The notes: generated by a model not told the origin, from the sequence alone. Numbered from the stretch's first letter, positions 1 to 13,005 are shown. The stretch: DNA of 64,000 nucleotides from Glycine soja (GCF_004193775.1 NC_041003.1:40119611-40183610); one strand, 5' to 3'. Program-made: numbers and translations.

Positions 1-3000
1 ACATGATCTGTAGTAAATTAGCACTTGCCCGCTAAATAAATTATGATTTAATCAATTAGATGAGATCAAATCTAATCCAATCTTATTGGAAAATTCCTAG
101 TCACCGTTCAACAAGAAACTATAGAGTTCCCAACTAATTGCAGTAGGTCTACATCTGGTTTGGCTGTTAGCCATATTTATAACTGATTCAAAATATTCTG
201 CTGCACTGGCTAACATAAATATAATCAGATAGAGAAATAAATTAAGGCTTCCGGAAAATCTTTATTCGTATCCCTATATCCAACAAATTAGGAACCTATG
301 AGTTATTTTATTCTAACTTTTAGCTATATTAAATCAACGTCAACAATCATTTACAATTGAAAGTAAATCCTTATGGTAAAATTCAATAAAAGAAAGGATT
401 TGATAACGAGTGCTTAACGATATTGATTAAAAAATTAGTAAATAAATTTTTTATTAAAATTCATAGTAGAGGTACAATAATCATATCATATTTTCTCATT
501 AAACCTTTCTATTTCTAATTCTTTACCCAATAATCATATCATATTTTCTTATACAATTTGTTAGTATTCTCCTAAAAGAGAAGTGTATGGAAGTTATTTT
601 CTAGTTTTATGTGGCCCGTGCTTGACATAGTCACTTGCACATTCCTTGTCTGTTCATCCGGCAATTAATTATAGGTGTAAAATATTTATTAATTTTATTT
701 ATGATTAATTTTTATTTAAAAATTTGATTGATTATTTTTAGTAAATTTTTTTTATAATAAATTTAAGATCTTATTTAAAGAAATAAAATTTACTATATTA
801 AAAACGATTTGTTGGTAATGGTAATATCCTAATAACTCATAGATATTAACCATTGAATGGGGATTGAGTTTGGTGAAAATGGTTAATCTCTTACAATATC
901 TTTATTAGGAGAATTGTTTACATTTAGTAGTTAAGTTGGAATCAAACAGGATTATAACATATACATAATTTTTCATGTCACACGAATGATACCTATAAAA
1001 AAAATTGTTAGGATAAAACAACAAACAACTTTAAGAAAAAACACGTTACACAACATATGAACACACTTATTGCAGTTTTTTAATACCGTATTAGAGTGCC
1101 ACTGGCCATTGCTATCATAAAATAAAAAAGGCTATAACTTGTATCTCACGATTTATCTACCTAACCGCCTTATTATTTTGGTTGTGAAAATTCCAAACTG
1201 GATTTCATGGAATCAGCAGACTGCAATACTATAAACCAAATGATGGGGATAACGGTAGTTTAACCAATAATATCACATGAACTAGGATTTCGTCTCATGT
1301 AGGAAAATTATTTGGAGCAAGTGGCTTGATATCATGTTTGGTGACTTTGACCAATGACAAAGGCAGTGCCTAAAATTGTGTTGTATCTAATAAAAGATAA
1401 CACGGATATACAGAGATTCCCTTTTGCGATTTATTTATTTATTTTAATTTAGTCTCATTCTCTAAAGTGTAATAAAAAAATCTTTTTTATTTTTTTATTA
1501 TTTTATTTTCAGGGAATTTGGTAGCTGAAGATCAACTAAAAGCACGGAGCCAAAAACAGAGTGGCATGCCGTCAGATTACATCAATTTTTTTTTTCTGGA
1601 CTATCATCCAACTGTTTCTAGTCTTCTATATCAATATGAACATCCAAATTCCAAAATCTCCTTAAAAAACGGAAATTAAACGACTTATATAAGTAGTGAT
1701 GCTTTTAGTACATTATTAGTTGACTTGATATGTATAGGGCACATTTTAGCGTGTAATAACTAACCAAATTTGGTGTGTGTGTGTGTGTTTTAATTCCAAA
1801 CATGAGAACAAGGCTCTTTCATTGGAATCCTGTGTTTCAGATATGGTCAGTGCCGTGGAAGGCTCGTGCCCCTTGAGGCTAATCTTCTCGAAGGGTCTAT
1901 CCAACTGCAACAGTTCAACCTTTCATGAATAAATTCAAAAGGATATATAATATGACTATGGAGTATAAAAACTTTTACACAGTCAACTAATTAAAATAAT
2001 TTAAGATAATTATTATAAAAATTAATACATATCAATTCATGATTGAATGATAATATAAAACTCTATACTGTGAGTATATAATTTTTTTTTCTCACATAAT
2101 CCTGTGTTATGCTAGATGTTTCAAAAGTTTGAAATCCCACGTTACTTAATACCAGTTAGTATGGAAAGCTTCTAAGTTTTTATAAATTATTTTGAGTTTT
2201 GTTTTATTTTTTTAGCTTAAAATAAGCCAAGTTAGTAAGAGGCCTGAACTTGCAAACAAAAGAATATATATTAATACAGCTGATTGGACTAGGGTTTTTT
2301 CTATTCTCATATCTCGTTTTGCTCTTCCCATCCCAAATTGTGTTTGTATTTTTCAAATTTCGAAAATACTCTTTAACAAAAATGTATTCCGTTGAGCAAA
2401 ATATACAATTAAATTATGTTTTCATCATATATTTTTTCAAAAACACAATAGAACCATGAATGATGGGGGCAAAGGTAATGCGAACCACAACAAGGTGCTG
2501 GGTGAAATCCTCTCTACTCCTTCACCATCATGGTGTAGCGGCGGCAGAACATCTGGAAGGGGAAGGGAACAAAAAAATTCAGAAGGAGAAGGGGTGCGAT
2601 AGAAACAAGAGGAAGGGGTGTAGGAAAATGATGGAGGATAAATAGGTCTTTTTGTAGCTTTTTGAAGAAAAAAAAATACAGGAGGTGGAGAGAGAGGGCT
2701 TGAAGGTGAGAATAGCAGCACCCTTTGGACTAATATAGGGTTCAGGCTTATGCAGGCAACATTCGGCCTCGTGGAATATTCTACTTTTTTTTTTAATTCT
2801 TCTTGGACTATTCTATTTCAGATTTAATTATTTTTATTCAAAAATCAAAATTGAACTTTAAGAAGACTTATCTATATTGTCTATAAGCATTTGATTTTTG
2901 AATTATGTTATCCGTCAACCTCGTCAGTTCATCTTATCTGAATTTTATCTCATCTTATGTCCTTTATCACTGGTTATCATACAGAAGACAGTCTCGATTT

Positions 3001-3844
3001 GGTCACATTGTTGATGTTAAAGTGACAAGCATCAAGAAATTATGGTCACAGTTATGATTGCACTTTTGTCACAATATTACAAAATAAAAATAAAAATTGT
3101 GAACAATGCCAGATCATGCTACTACAATTACGATTGTCATGTAGTCACAAATCCCAAAAACCTTGACACTGGTTACGAACCATTTATTAAAATCCTGAAC
3201 AGCATAGAGCTTTTTTGAGAGTAATTTACAGATAAGATGATTAAGCCATTTTTTCAAAAATCATTCATAGGTTGTCACTCTACAGCTGAAGCTTTAAAGA
3301 TAAGCTAGTCTCAAAGCCAAAAAGTTAAATTTCAATACAATTTCCACACAAGCTAGATGAACCTGTACACTACCCAAGCTTGAAGCTCAAAAACTGTGCT
3401 CTCACTTAACAGATTAAGCTTTTGGAACAAGTTCATGACAATTTATGTCTCATAACAAGAAACTGTAGATTCTCTTGTAGAAAATTTAATATTAGTTTCT
3501 TATTTAAGCTTTCTATTAACTCTTTTTTTTAGCTTATCAGTTTCATTTTATCAAAGACGTGGTAGTTTCCAGTTTTATCACATTTGGAATTTTGATAACT
3601 TGCTGGAACTCCAGCCTTGGCAAAAGATAAGGTTCATATATGAACACGAAATACAGAGATCATAATGAACAGAAATTGCAAATTAATACATAGTACACTT
3701 CAAAATCCAGTACACCAGCACGCATATTACCAAACCCTGCGGCTCAAAATTTAAGGACTTACAAAACATTAAAAAAAAACAAGACCCTTTTGCAATTCAC
3801 TGATTGATACAGATGCAGATAGCCACTCTTAACTATTATCCTAG
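1..3844. other. AT-rich intergenic stretch, no gene seen
   Basis: No open frame here resembles a known protein, and no paired splice signals join the short frames. A short GT run lies near 1770. The segment 3700-3844 is probably the 3' UTR and downstream flank of the minus-strand peroxiredoxin gene. The rest is AT-rich spacer with no terminal inverted repeats that I could pair. Confidence 0.5.
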
Positions 3845-6800
3845 CTACACCGCTGCAAAGTAGTCTTTGCTAAGTTTAGGGTCTGGTTTCATGGACTTCT
3901 CCCCAGGCTTCCACCCAGCAGGGCAAACTTCATCTGGGTTCTCCTGCACATACTGTAAGGCCTGCAATACCAATGCACATAAAATTATCTACATTATAAT
4001 GGAAAAACAAAAAAATGTGATATTCTAATCTTGTTCAATCTTGATCTTGTCCTAACTGCTAATTGAGTGTATAATTACCTGGAGAGTTCTCTTTGTCTCG
4101 TCAACACTTCTACCAATTGCCAAGTTGTTAATGGTAGAATGCTGAATAACCCCTTCCTTGTCAATAATGAACAATCCTCTCAATGCAATTCCCTATATCA
4201 TCGGATATATTCAGAGTTATTAGGGCACAAGTTTGATAAAGTGGAATGAAAGGCAATAATTTTAATGTCAACACTTGATGCTACCTACTACTCCCTCCAT
4301 CCCTAATTAAAAGACTCTTTCAACTAATTTTCGTCTCTTAAGAAAAATAATTTAGTTAATTACATTAAGTCTGTTATTTGTCCTATCATTCCAAAGTTAT
4401 CATTTTATTATCTCTCTATTTACTAAATTGTTTCTCAATAATGTTTGAAGAGAGAATAATTAAATAAGGATATGTTAAGAAAAAAATAAGTAATGCATCT
4501 AAAAATTAGAAAAGGGTCTTATAAGAAGGAACAAACAAATTTATAAAAAGGATGTTATAATTAAGGACGGAAGGATAGAAGACAGGGACTGGGAAAGGAA
4601 AAGGCACGGCCATGGTTCAAGTCCTTAAAAAACCAAATTAAAACTTGATTGGATAGCGTGTCTGATAACTCGCAAATTATGCAAAGTGGAGAATATGCCT
4701 CATACAAAACATGATATACCCTTTCCTAGGTTCAAGAAGTGAGAAAAGAGAACACAGATAAATTAGATGATTGCTATTTTCTTTTATAATCCATTATTTT
4801 CTTTTATAATCCATCCATACATAAGTAGCAATTTTTCAAACAAATTTCGTACCTGATCAGGAATGAGAACACCATAAGATTTCGATATGGATTTGGTGAC
4901 ATCAGAAATCAAAGGATAGTTCAAGTCACCAAGGCCACCTGACTTTCTATCTGTTTGGATCCATGCAAGGTGCGAGAACTACAATAATAACAATAGCATC
5001 ACAAATTGACGACAAATAAACTTAGGAAGTTCCATTAGATAGGCTATGGCAGACACATGAGCACGTACAGAACCAATAGATTCTAACACAAAGAGCCTTG
5101 TTTTTCAAAGGCACACATCTGCATGCAAGAGTATTGTTGCTGTCTATGCAAAAGGTCATCTGTTACTTTATAAATATAAATATCATATAATCTCATTGCA
5201 CCTGTAAATCAACAAAAACATGTATTAACTATCAAAGTTAGAATGAAATTTCCATTAAGATGTTTCCCTCTTCCTTTATTGTTGAAGTAATTCCTGACCA
5301 TACTTTTACTCTATGCAGAAAGTTTTCAGAGACAAATGAAAATACAGAAACCACGAAGTTTTTGACTTTTATCAATTATGCCACAAACTAGTTTAATCAA
5401 TCCATAGGTTGTAAGTGGGCCTAATCCTTTTCATAAGCTTCATTTTCCTCACTAGCTAATATATAGCAGACAGAAGTATGTCACACCTGAAGCAGAATAT
5501 GAGATTTTGTACACAAACACACACGCCCCATCAACTGAGCCAACAACAAAAACTAATAAGGAGTCTAAACTAACTCACCACACTGTCAACTGAAACACCC
5601 AATATCTCAGTATTTAGTGCCTCGAACTCTGCATGTCGGTCACTGAAAGCAGTGATTTCTGTGGGCAAGTAGCAGATGTTATTGTTAGGGAGTTAAAAGG
5701 TTTGGTGATGTCTTCTCCAGGGAAATAACATATTTTTTTTCATAAAAGACTCTCTTAATAAATTAACAAAAATAAATAATTAGGGGTCATTTGGTTTCAA
5801 AAAATGTTTTCTATTGTTTCTTGTTTTAAAAAACATGTATAAAAAAATAGAAAAATTGAAATCACAAAACATAGTCAAAGCAAGATGGCAATTTTGTGAC
5901 TAAAAATAAAAACAGAAAATATAATCAGCAAACAATTTTTTAAACCAAACCTTATTTTTCTAAAATAAGTTAAAGTGTTAAACCAATCAAACCCTCATTT
6001 TTCTGTAATAAGTTAAACCAAACAAACCCTCATTTTTCTGTAATAAGTTAAACCAAACAAACAAATTGCACGTATGTCTCAACCTTGTTTACTCAGCTAA
6101 AATGTCCACTAACCTGTGGGGCAGACAAAGGTGAAGTCCAACGGGTAGAAGAAGAGCACAACATATTTCTTCCCAATGTAATCAGATAGTTTCACCTGGA
6201 ATCACAATGCTTTAGCCAAAAAGCACAAAACTTTGCAAAAACTATTACAAAAATAAAAATAAAGGATAAAAATGTGCTTTATTTCCCTCAATTTCAAGTC
6301 AAAATTGGTCTTACTTCCTATTACTTTAAAACCGACAATTTCAGTCCTCCTATTTTTTTCTATTTTTTATTATTTTTATAATAGGTGAATTCCATCCCTC
6401 ATTATAGAACTTAAGATACTAGAAGGAAGAACGAAATTTACCAATTATAAAAAAATCCACGACCAGAAACTCAATAAAATACACGGATTACGGCCAAATT
6501 TGACTGAAAATTGAAAGAACTAAAACACATTTTAGCTTAAAACAAATAAATAAAAAAAGACAACATTTGACAAGCGAAGAATGAGGACTAGTTGTTTTTA
6601 CGTTGATAAACTCCTGGTCAAACACAGCCTCTGCTTCGAAATCCGGTGCGGTGTTACCAACCAGCGGAAGCTCGCTCTGTTCATTCATTAAGAAAAACAA
6701 AACAAAAAACAGTACTTTAGTTAGCAAGATTCCTCAAAGGAGCATTCCTGCTCTAATTCGAGGAACATTGAAGAAGCTTACGGAGGAGGCTTTGACAACG

Positions 6801-6970
6801 AAGGAGCGGCGAGAGTGAGAAGGGCGCGTGAGGGAGAGAGAAGGGCGCGTGAGGGAGGGAGAAGGGCGCGTGGGGAGAGGGTTAAGGTGGAGGGAGAGAG
6901 AGGGTTTGGGAGAGAAGAGGGGTGTTGGGTTTGCGGAGAAGAGGGAAGCAGAGGTGGCTGAGCATGCCAT
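3845..6970 (-). CDS. BAS1: Chloroplast 2-Cys peroxiredoxin (BAS1-type), complete, 7 exons
   Basis: This thiol peroxidase reduces hydrogen peroxide and alkyl hydroperoxides in the chloroplast stroma and is regenerated by NTRC or thioredoxins. Coding exons on the minus strand are 6970-6782, 6676-6602, 6195-6114, 5658-5579, 4978-4853, 4192-4079 and 3961-3845; all introns are GT-AG and the frame stays open for 260 residues. Residues 1 to about 64 form a Ser/Pro/Arg-rich transit peptide. The mature part starts near the [13 protein letters not shown] stretch. The peroxidatic cysteine is C113 in FTFVCPT, the resolving cysteine C235 in EVCPAGW. GGLG (156-159) and the C-terminal YF (256-257) are the features of hyperoxidation-sensitive eukaryotic enzymes. 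I chose the ATG at 6970 because MACSATSAS opens a normal transit peptide; an in-frame ATG at 7027 would add 19 residues. A 21-bp unit is repeated three times in exon 1. MITEs sit in introns 3 and 5. It appears intact and functional. Confidence 0.96.
4291..4575. mobile_element. Stowaway-like MITE in peroxiredoxin intron 5
   Basis: The left end reads CTCCCTCCATCCCTAATTA and the right end is its imperfect inverse (AATTAAGGACGGAAGGA). A TA dinucleotide flanks each end (4289-4290 and 4576-4577), the target duplication of Tc1/mariner Stowaway MITEs. The element is about 285 bp, AT-rich and non-coding. It lies well inside the intron between exons 5 and 6, so it should not affect splicing. Confidence 0.8.
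5783..5951. mobile_element. Tourist-like MITE in peroxiredoxin intron 3
   Basis: A 169-bp element bounded by GGGGTCATTTGGTTT and AAACCAAACC in inverted orientation, flanked by TTA at 5780-5782 and 5952-5954. The TTA duplication and the GGG...TTTGGTTT terminus are typical of PIF/Harbinger-derived Tourist MITEs. It has no coding capacity. Confidence 0.75.
5988..6057. repeat. Two perfect tandem copies of a 35-bp unit
   Basis: The 35-bp unit beginning CAAACCCTCATTTTTCTGTA occurs at 5988-6022 and again, identically, at 6023-6057. A decayed third copy precedes it (about 5958-5987). It lies just downstream of the Tourist-like MITE in intron 3, and its AAACCAAAC core resembles the MITE terminus, so it may derive from the end of that element. 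Confidence 0.85.
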
Positions 6971-7084
6971 TGGTGTGGGATTGGGATATTCGCTTGCTCG
7001 CTCACTCTGCGAGAAGGAGAGGTTCAAATGGGATGGGAATAGGATTGGGTGGGGTGAGTCAGGTTATATGATAAAGTAACAGCG

Positions 7085-7240
7085 TGTAGAGAGAGAGAGA
7101 GAAAATGCTAAATGCTAAAGCCAAACGCGCCTCACTCACTAGTCACTGCTATCGTTCATACGTTATGCTATAAAAGAGGCTAAGGGTTAGCAAGAGAGAA
7201 ATAAATAGAAAAATTTTGTATTTTTTATACTGTTTTTTTT
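7085..7240 (-). promoter_or_regulatory. Probable 5' UTR and core promoter of the peroxiredoxin gene
   Basis: Upstream of the start codon the minus strand has a CT-rich tract (plus-strand GA repeat at 7088-7103), common in plant 5' UTRs. A TATA-like TATAAAAA sits on the minus strand at about 7222-7229, some 250 bp upstream of the ATG. No transcript evidence is available, so the position is tentative. Confidence 0.3.
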
Positions 7241-9971
7241 TTCAAAAATTTATTTTCTATTTTACATCCAATAAATATGATTGATTTAGGGGAGGAAAGA
7301 TTTTTTATATTTTTCACGTGAAATTCACATACTTTATACTTTATTTTAATTAAAAAATTCTTTTATATTTCTATCTTCTTCCTTTTTGTCCTCAAAATCA
7401 AACATTTTTATTATTTTGATAACTAATTACTCTTTTACTCATTTTCTGAATTTTATTTATTTATTTATTTTTTATTTTGGTGTGAAATATATACGAATTT
7501 TATTAATGATTAATTTCATTCATGAGGTTCAAACTTAAGATTTTTATTTTTAATTAATTCTTACTTATTAGTTTGTAATTGATATCTAGTTGTAATATTG
7601 AAATAAAAGAAGATGTTTGTTTTATGAAATCTTGTTGGATTCTTGAGAATATGGAAATAGAAATATGTTTTTTATGTTTGTTAGAATGTAATAAAAGAAG
7701 ATTCTCGGATGTGTTTTATTTCATACAAAATGAGATTTTGATGTTCATTTTATTTTTGTATTAATTTAATTCTTATGAAAGGAGAGTAAAAATGTGAATT
7801 CGATAGGAATTTATTGTGTAAAAATATTATTATATTATCACTACTAATATCCACTACTTGTATCTACTTATCAATTCTATTATATACCCGCTATTGTATA
7901 TGTTGCTATTGTGTAAATAATCATTTCACTTTACAACTTCTTCTATGATTCTTTTCTCAGTTTGTTTCCTAAAATTATACATTGTGCAAAACATTTTTTT
8001 ATTGTGTTTTAATTTTGTATTTAATTTCATATATGTATGTTTAAATGATGCTTGCGTCATGTATGATCATGGTATAATTAGTTGTTGATATAAAATATAA
8101 TAACTTTTTTTAATACAAAAATAATATTTTAGTAATATAACATATTTCTAGGAAAAATAATGTGAAACAAAAATATATTTTAAATATTTTCAGGAATATA
8201 AAAGAGATTTCACATAATTAACTAAACACATTATTCTTAAAATATTAAGAAATCTCATTCCCATCTAATATTTCTAAGAATAACATTTTCAAGAATTCAA
8301 AATTTCATGAAACAAACCCCACCAAAATGTTTACTCACCCACGAATAAGCTTTTATACATATTTTATGAAAAATAACATTTATTTTTCTCAAAAGATTAA
8401 CATAAAAAGAAATGGAGAAGATCCATTACCTTACATGGCACTAACACATTCATGCCAATATATCACTATATTGTATTATCATACCATTATTTTTATTAAA
8501 TATTAGATTTTAAATTAATAAATAGGCTAAAATTATATAATTAAAACCCTTAAGAATCAAATTTGTGAAAAAATAAATAATAAGATTAAATTCACAAAAT
8601 GATTATAATAAGCAGGGTAAAGTATTATTCCCTTAAAAGAAGAGTAAAATACAATTAAATATTTTTTATGTTCCAAATCTTTTTTTTACTAATATTAGTT
8701 TACCTTTAATTGTGTATCTCCCCATGTGTAATTAGTAATTATTAGTGCTCATAATATGTGTGTATCGTTGAGATATCATTTGTATGAGTAATTTATAACT
8801 ATGATAAAGAAAGTATTCTCTTTCGTCTTCACCTTTTTATTAAACTATTTTAATTGAGTGTATCCTTTAGCTATTTTTGAACTATTAACTACTTTAATCT
8901 TTTAACTATTTTCCATACACTCATTATTCATTTTGAAATTCTAATATCAAATTAATCATATTAAATTATTTTTAAAAAATGATTTTTTTTATTTTTATTT
9001 TTAAAATTTAGATAATATGTATTTTAACTATTTACTTAAAAAACTATACAACTTATTGTATTATTGTATCCATAAAATAATTATAATGAAAATATGTCAT
9101 AATAAACATTTTTACTATGCTTTATTGTATCCATAAAATTATTTTAAAAAATGTGTTTGGTTACTATGCTTTATTTTATCCACAATTTAACGAAAATATG
9201 TCATAATATATAAAAAAAAAAGGATTTGTACCAAAAGCAATATTGCAAAATTAAAAATATAATTGCAAAACAATAAAGCACAGTGAAATAATGTTATAGT
9301 AGTACCTGAAAAACTAATGAAGGAATTGTTGAAAACTTATAAAGTAATTAAGAAATAATTCTTATAAAATAATTAAAAGTTATTTTTAAGAAAATTTTAA
9401 AAGCTTAAAAAATAATTAATTAGTTAAAATATAATTTTTGTCCTTATAAATATGAAAATGTTTAAAAATTATCTGCTAAAATTTTATATACGTTTTTTTT
9501 TTCTCACAAAATTAAAAATTTTATGACACATTATTAAAAATTTTATGACACATTTTTTCCGAAACGACAAACAATACATTTTAATTTGAGAAGAACGAAA
9601 GATACATTAAAAATTTTGCAGAAATGAATTAAAATATTTTTAATAAAAGAAACAAAGTGACGGTTAATTTTTGAGAAGTGGATAGTTTTATAAGTTGCTG
9701 ACATGACAATACTTTTTTTTTTGTGTAGTGACATGACAATATCTTATGAGGATACGTATTATGAAAATGAAAGAACATGTGTACATGTTTTAGATTTTTT
9801 TTAACAGCATTGCAAATTGTAAGGTAGGGCTTTTTTTTGTTTAAAAATATTTAGAAAAGTAAATTTATTTAAAAGTAACGCGTTATAAGAGTTTTTTTAT
9901 TAAAAGGAAAAAATAAAGTGGACGTAAACAGAAACAAAAAAACACAAAATTACAATCTCAAAAATGTTGTG
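7241..9971. other. AT-rich spacer, no gene seen
   Basis: Very AT-rich DNA without recognisable protein similarity. Imperfect tandem copies of a unit containing ACTATGCTTTATT and GTATCCATAAAATTATT occur around 9041-9210. A short unit with TTTTATGACACATT is duplicated at about 9518-9555. None of the short open frames has convincing coding character. Confidence 0.45.
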
Positions 9972-10360
9972 CCCTACTAAAAAAGCGCATTTTATAATTA
10001 TCTTGAGAGGTTTTTTAAGATGATTTTCAGTGGTCGTTGTTGAAACCATCGTCATGAAAAGTAAAACTTTTTATGACGATTTTTAAAATGTCTTAAAAGG
10101 ATATAATTTTTAAAATGATTTTATCCTAGAATTGTTTTAAAAAAATAAAAATAAAAAGTGTCTAAAGATCGTCTTAGATAACTTTCTTAAAATACTTTAA
10201 AAAAAATAAAAAATTAAAAATTTTAAGATGATTTTTCAAAGAGCTGTTTTAGACTTGTTCTCATATAATATAGTTTGATTGTCTTAAAATGTTTTTTTTT
10301 TTAAATTAAAAATTTTAAGACAATTTTTTCAAAATCATTTAAAATATCATTTAATTTTTG
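9972..10360. repeat. CACTA-type subterminal repeat array with a possible left end
   Basis: The stretch starts CCCTACTAAAAAAGCGC, one or two changes from the CACTACTACAAAAA terminus of plant CACTA elements. Many inverted and direct copies of a TTAAGACGATTTT-type motif follow, the usual subterminal architecture of En/Spm elements. GTG directly precedes the putative end (9969-9971). The same three bases follow a clear right-hand CACTA end at 29822, so the two may belong to one outer element. Confidence 0.5.
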
Positions 10361-10736
10361 TGTCATCCACATCATCTCTAGATCTCTTAAACAACCAATA
10401 ATCCAACATTAATTTTATACTTTCAATTACAATTATATAGATTTTCAATTATAAAAATGAAAATGAATTTTATTAGAAGGAAAGAAGCAGTACAAAGGCA
10501 TCAAACAATAAAAGTAAATTTCTTTAAAATACATCAATTAGGAAAATGAGAAAATTACAATTAGAAAATTATAATTAGGATAATGTTCAACTGCCAAACC
10601 ATACTATATAGTTACCATGAATTGATTTTATATGATTAATCGATAGATGCTCTCTAAATTACACTATATATGTTCTCAACATATAAAGCTTGGATTGCAA
10701 TAAAATTAACAATTAGTAATATTTAAGCTTACAAAT

Positions 10737-10876
10737 TGAATCCCCGTATCATTGAGAATGCCAATTCCTGTGGATGCAAAATTGGCACCAATTAAAAGTT
10801 TCTCATACTGATTAAGTCAGGGATGTTTAGAAACAATATGATAAGCATCAGAGATGAAACAAGTCATTAAATCCCC
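10737..10876 (-). pseudogene. GDSL esterase/lipase exon fragment
   Basis: On the minus strand an exon-like segment translates to a stretch containing [19 protein letters not shown], characteristic of plant GDSL-type esterases/lipases. It ends at a GTAAGC donor at the position where this family usually has an intron. A TTGCAG acceptor precedes it. An in-frame TGA lies upstream of the conserved block, and the first half does not match the family well. The rest of the gene is absent. The next recognisable sequences on the same strand are fragments of unrelated genes, so this is a broken or captured piece. Confidence 0.75.
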
Positions 10877-11464
10877 CTGCAAGTAATAATTAATGTGAAA
10901 AATTAGTTTCGAAAGACTTGAGATACTCTTTTAAGCCTTGGGAGAAGGGGAAAAAATCCCCACATATGCACATCTATTGACCCAATTCCTCTTTTATGCC
11001 CTTTAAATATAACTACTGATATTAGATCTGGAAGTCTCTAAACACAAGTTGTACGATCCTGATGGGATACAAGTAAAACATAATAATAATGATAAGTATA
11101 AAAGCACTAATTTTCCAAAAATAAAAGAAAAAGTAAAGGAAGGAAGACAAGAGAAGTATCTAGTAACTTTTCTTTCTTCACTACGAAGTCAGAAGAAAAA
11201 AAGAAACATACATATGAGGTGACAATTCTTTTTTTTTTTCTCCAAATAATTAGATTACTTGATTTAAAATTCCAAAGAAATAGTTACTATCCTGAGAACC
11301 ACTACATACTATACTATCATTTGGAGTAACAACTACAGAATTTATATCTTTATCATGAGCTGCAGCAATTGGACACGTGTTTTAAATTGTTCTTAAAACT
11401 ATCCATTTATTTATATTTTAGGATCTCTCCAACTTAGAGTTCTTTCTACAACCAAACATTATTA

Positions 11465-11864
11465 GGGGTGTTTGATTTGATTCTTTTTTGTTTTCATTTT
11501 CACTAGAAATAGAAAATGGTGATGGAAATGTGTTTAGTTGGATTTCTCTTTTCATTTTCAGTGAAGATATTTTTCAAACGAACCAAAAACTGGAAATAAT
11601 AAAATTTCGTTTTCAGTTGAAACCAAGAACCTCATTTTGGATAAAATGAAAACACTGTAGCAAGGAATGTAGTTTTAAGCAAATCTAAAATTACATTTCC
11701 TTTTGAAAACACATTTTCAGTGTTTTTATTTCTTGAAAGCAGAAAACAAGAAGTCAAACCAAACATGTTTTCAGAATTTTAATCTTTGGAAAATAAAAAT
11801 AGTTTTCAGAAAATAAAAAATAGAAAATGAAAATAGAAAATGAAAATGCAAACCAAACACACCC
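11465..11864. mobile_element. Tourist-like MITE, 400 bp
   Basis: The left end GGGGTGTTTGATTTGATTC and the right end GCAAACCAAACACACCC are imperfect inverses. Flanking TTA occurs at 11462-11464 and 11865-11867. The interior is A/T-rich repeats of GAAAATGAAAA type, with no coding capacity. Target site and termini fit the PIF/Harbinger-Tourist group. Confidence 0.8.
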
Positions 11865-11892
11865 TTATAGATTCATATTATAGAAGCAATTA

Positions 11893-12003
11893 CTTACAAT
11901 AGTTTGTGGGCAAGTCATTCACATTCGTATGTTCCAAGTATCCACTATGTCTTGATACAAACAAGGTAGCCTTGGCAGCAGCCAGATTGGCTCCCCAAAA
12001 TTC
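11893..12003 (-). pseudogene. Unrecognised exon-like fragment
   Basis: On the minus strand a segment bounded by an ATGCAG acceptor and a GTAAGT donor stays open in one frame and contains FWGANLAAAKATLFVSRHSG followed by YLEHTNVNDLPTNY. Its composition is coding-like, but I could not place it in a family. It lies between a GDSL-lipase fragment and a TAF5 fragment on the same strand, so it is probably a third captured or scrambled exon. Confidence 0.4.
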
Positions 12004-12166
12004 ACTGCATAGCAAATTAATATAAGCATCCATAACTAAGTTACTTGTAAAAATTTTTTAGAGGAATCAATATGCAAATAAAAAAAAATTGTAATTAACT
12101 AGTAGATGATACAAAATCTGGAGAAAATTACGACAAACACGAGAAAAAGGATTGAATGTTAAAACT

Positions 12167-12300
12167 CACATGAACATCTGACAAATGCCCTGCCATTATT
12201 CTCAAAGGTTGTATTCTGTCCATAGACCAAATCCTAGTCGTTCTATCGTGTGAACAACTATCAAAATAATGCCCTGCATGACTAAACTACTCCAGAAAAA
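12167..12300 (-). pseudogene. TAF5: TAF5 (TFIID subunit 5) WD40 exon fragment
   Basis: The minus strand encodes a WD40 blade with HDRTTRIWSMDRIQPLRIMA followed by GHLSDVH and a GTGAGT donor. This matches the conserved WD-repeat region of plant TAF5, a structural subunit of the TFIID transcription factor. Only this exon is present and no other WD blades adjoin it. Several residues differ from the usual form (GHYFDSCSHD where the family has small residues). It is an isolated fragment and non-functional. Confidence 0.82.
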
Positions 12301-12732
12301 TAAAAGCATAAATAATGTAGCATTCTAGAATGCAAATGTAGACAGTATTATAATAATGATCCAAAATTAGCGAAGAAGGAAGAAAGAATATATCATTGGG
12401 TAGAGAAGAAAATCTTCACAAGCTCGACATTTGATACTTGAGAATTGAGATAACGAAGTCCCAAAGATACTCATACTTCTAAAGTATATCTTGAGCATAA
12501 AAGAAAATTGATGAATGGGACAAGAATTATTTCTTTAACTTCCTGAGCATTAATAAATTATTACATTACAATGTCATGTATTTTCATATTGTATTGTATA
12601 TTCAAGGTATCTATATTTCAAAGAGATGCACACCATCTCTTTATCTCTCTCCTTCCCATCCACCATCTTATCCCACATCATCTCATTGGATAAATGTGAA
12701 AAATAATAAAATACACCATCAAAAGTCACCAA

Positions 12733-12995
12733 CACTACTACAAAAAAAGTTTTTTTATGACACACTAACTACGACGGTTAACAAGGAAACGTCGTTGAAG
12801 GATACTCGGTGGCACTGTGGTAATTTTTGCGAAAGCATACAACAACGGTTATTTAATAACCGCCTTCAATAATGAGTTTAAGGAGTACAATGACGGGTTG
12901 ACAAAGACCGTCGTAGTTAGTGCGGTTATACAAAGACAATTTTTTCATATTGACCGTCTTTGAATAACCTTTTAAAACATTTCGTGGACTGGCTA
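12733..12995. repeat. Left terminal and subterminal region of the CACTA element
   Basis: After the CACTACTACAAAA terminus there are short inverted motifs (ACGACGGTTAAC, AACGGTTATTTAATAACCG, AAAGACCGTCGTAG, ACCGTCTTTG). Similar motifs recur near the right end at 29430-29545. Such arrays are the transposase-binding regions of En/Spm elements. Confidence 0.7.
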
Positions 12996-13005
12996 ATTTC
13001 GTAGC

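Noticed and set aside
2250..2721. Three short overlapping open frames on both strands
   Set aside because: No family similarity, low-complexity Lys/Arg or Ser/Pro composition, no splice context.
9698..9745. TGACATGACAATA repeated on both sides of a poly-T run, considered as a retroposed insert with target duplication
   Set aside because: The enclosed sequence is only a T-run plus GTGTAG, too short to call an insertion; replication slippage explains it as well.
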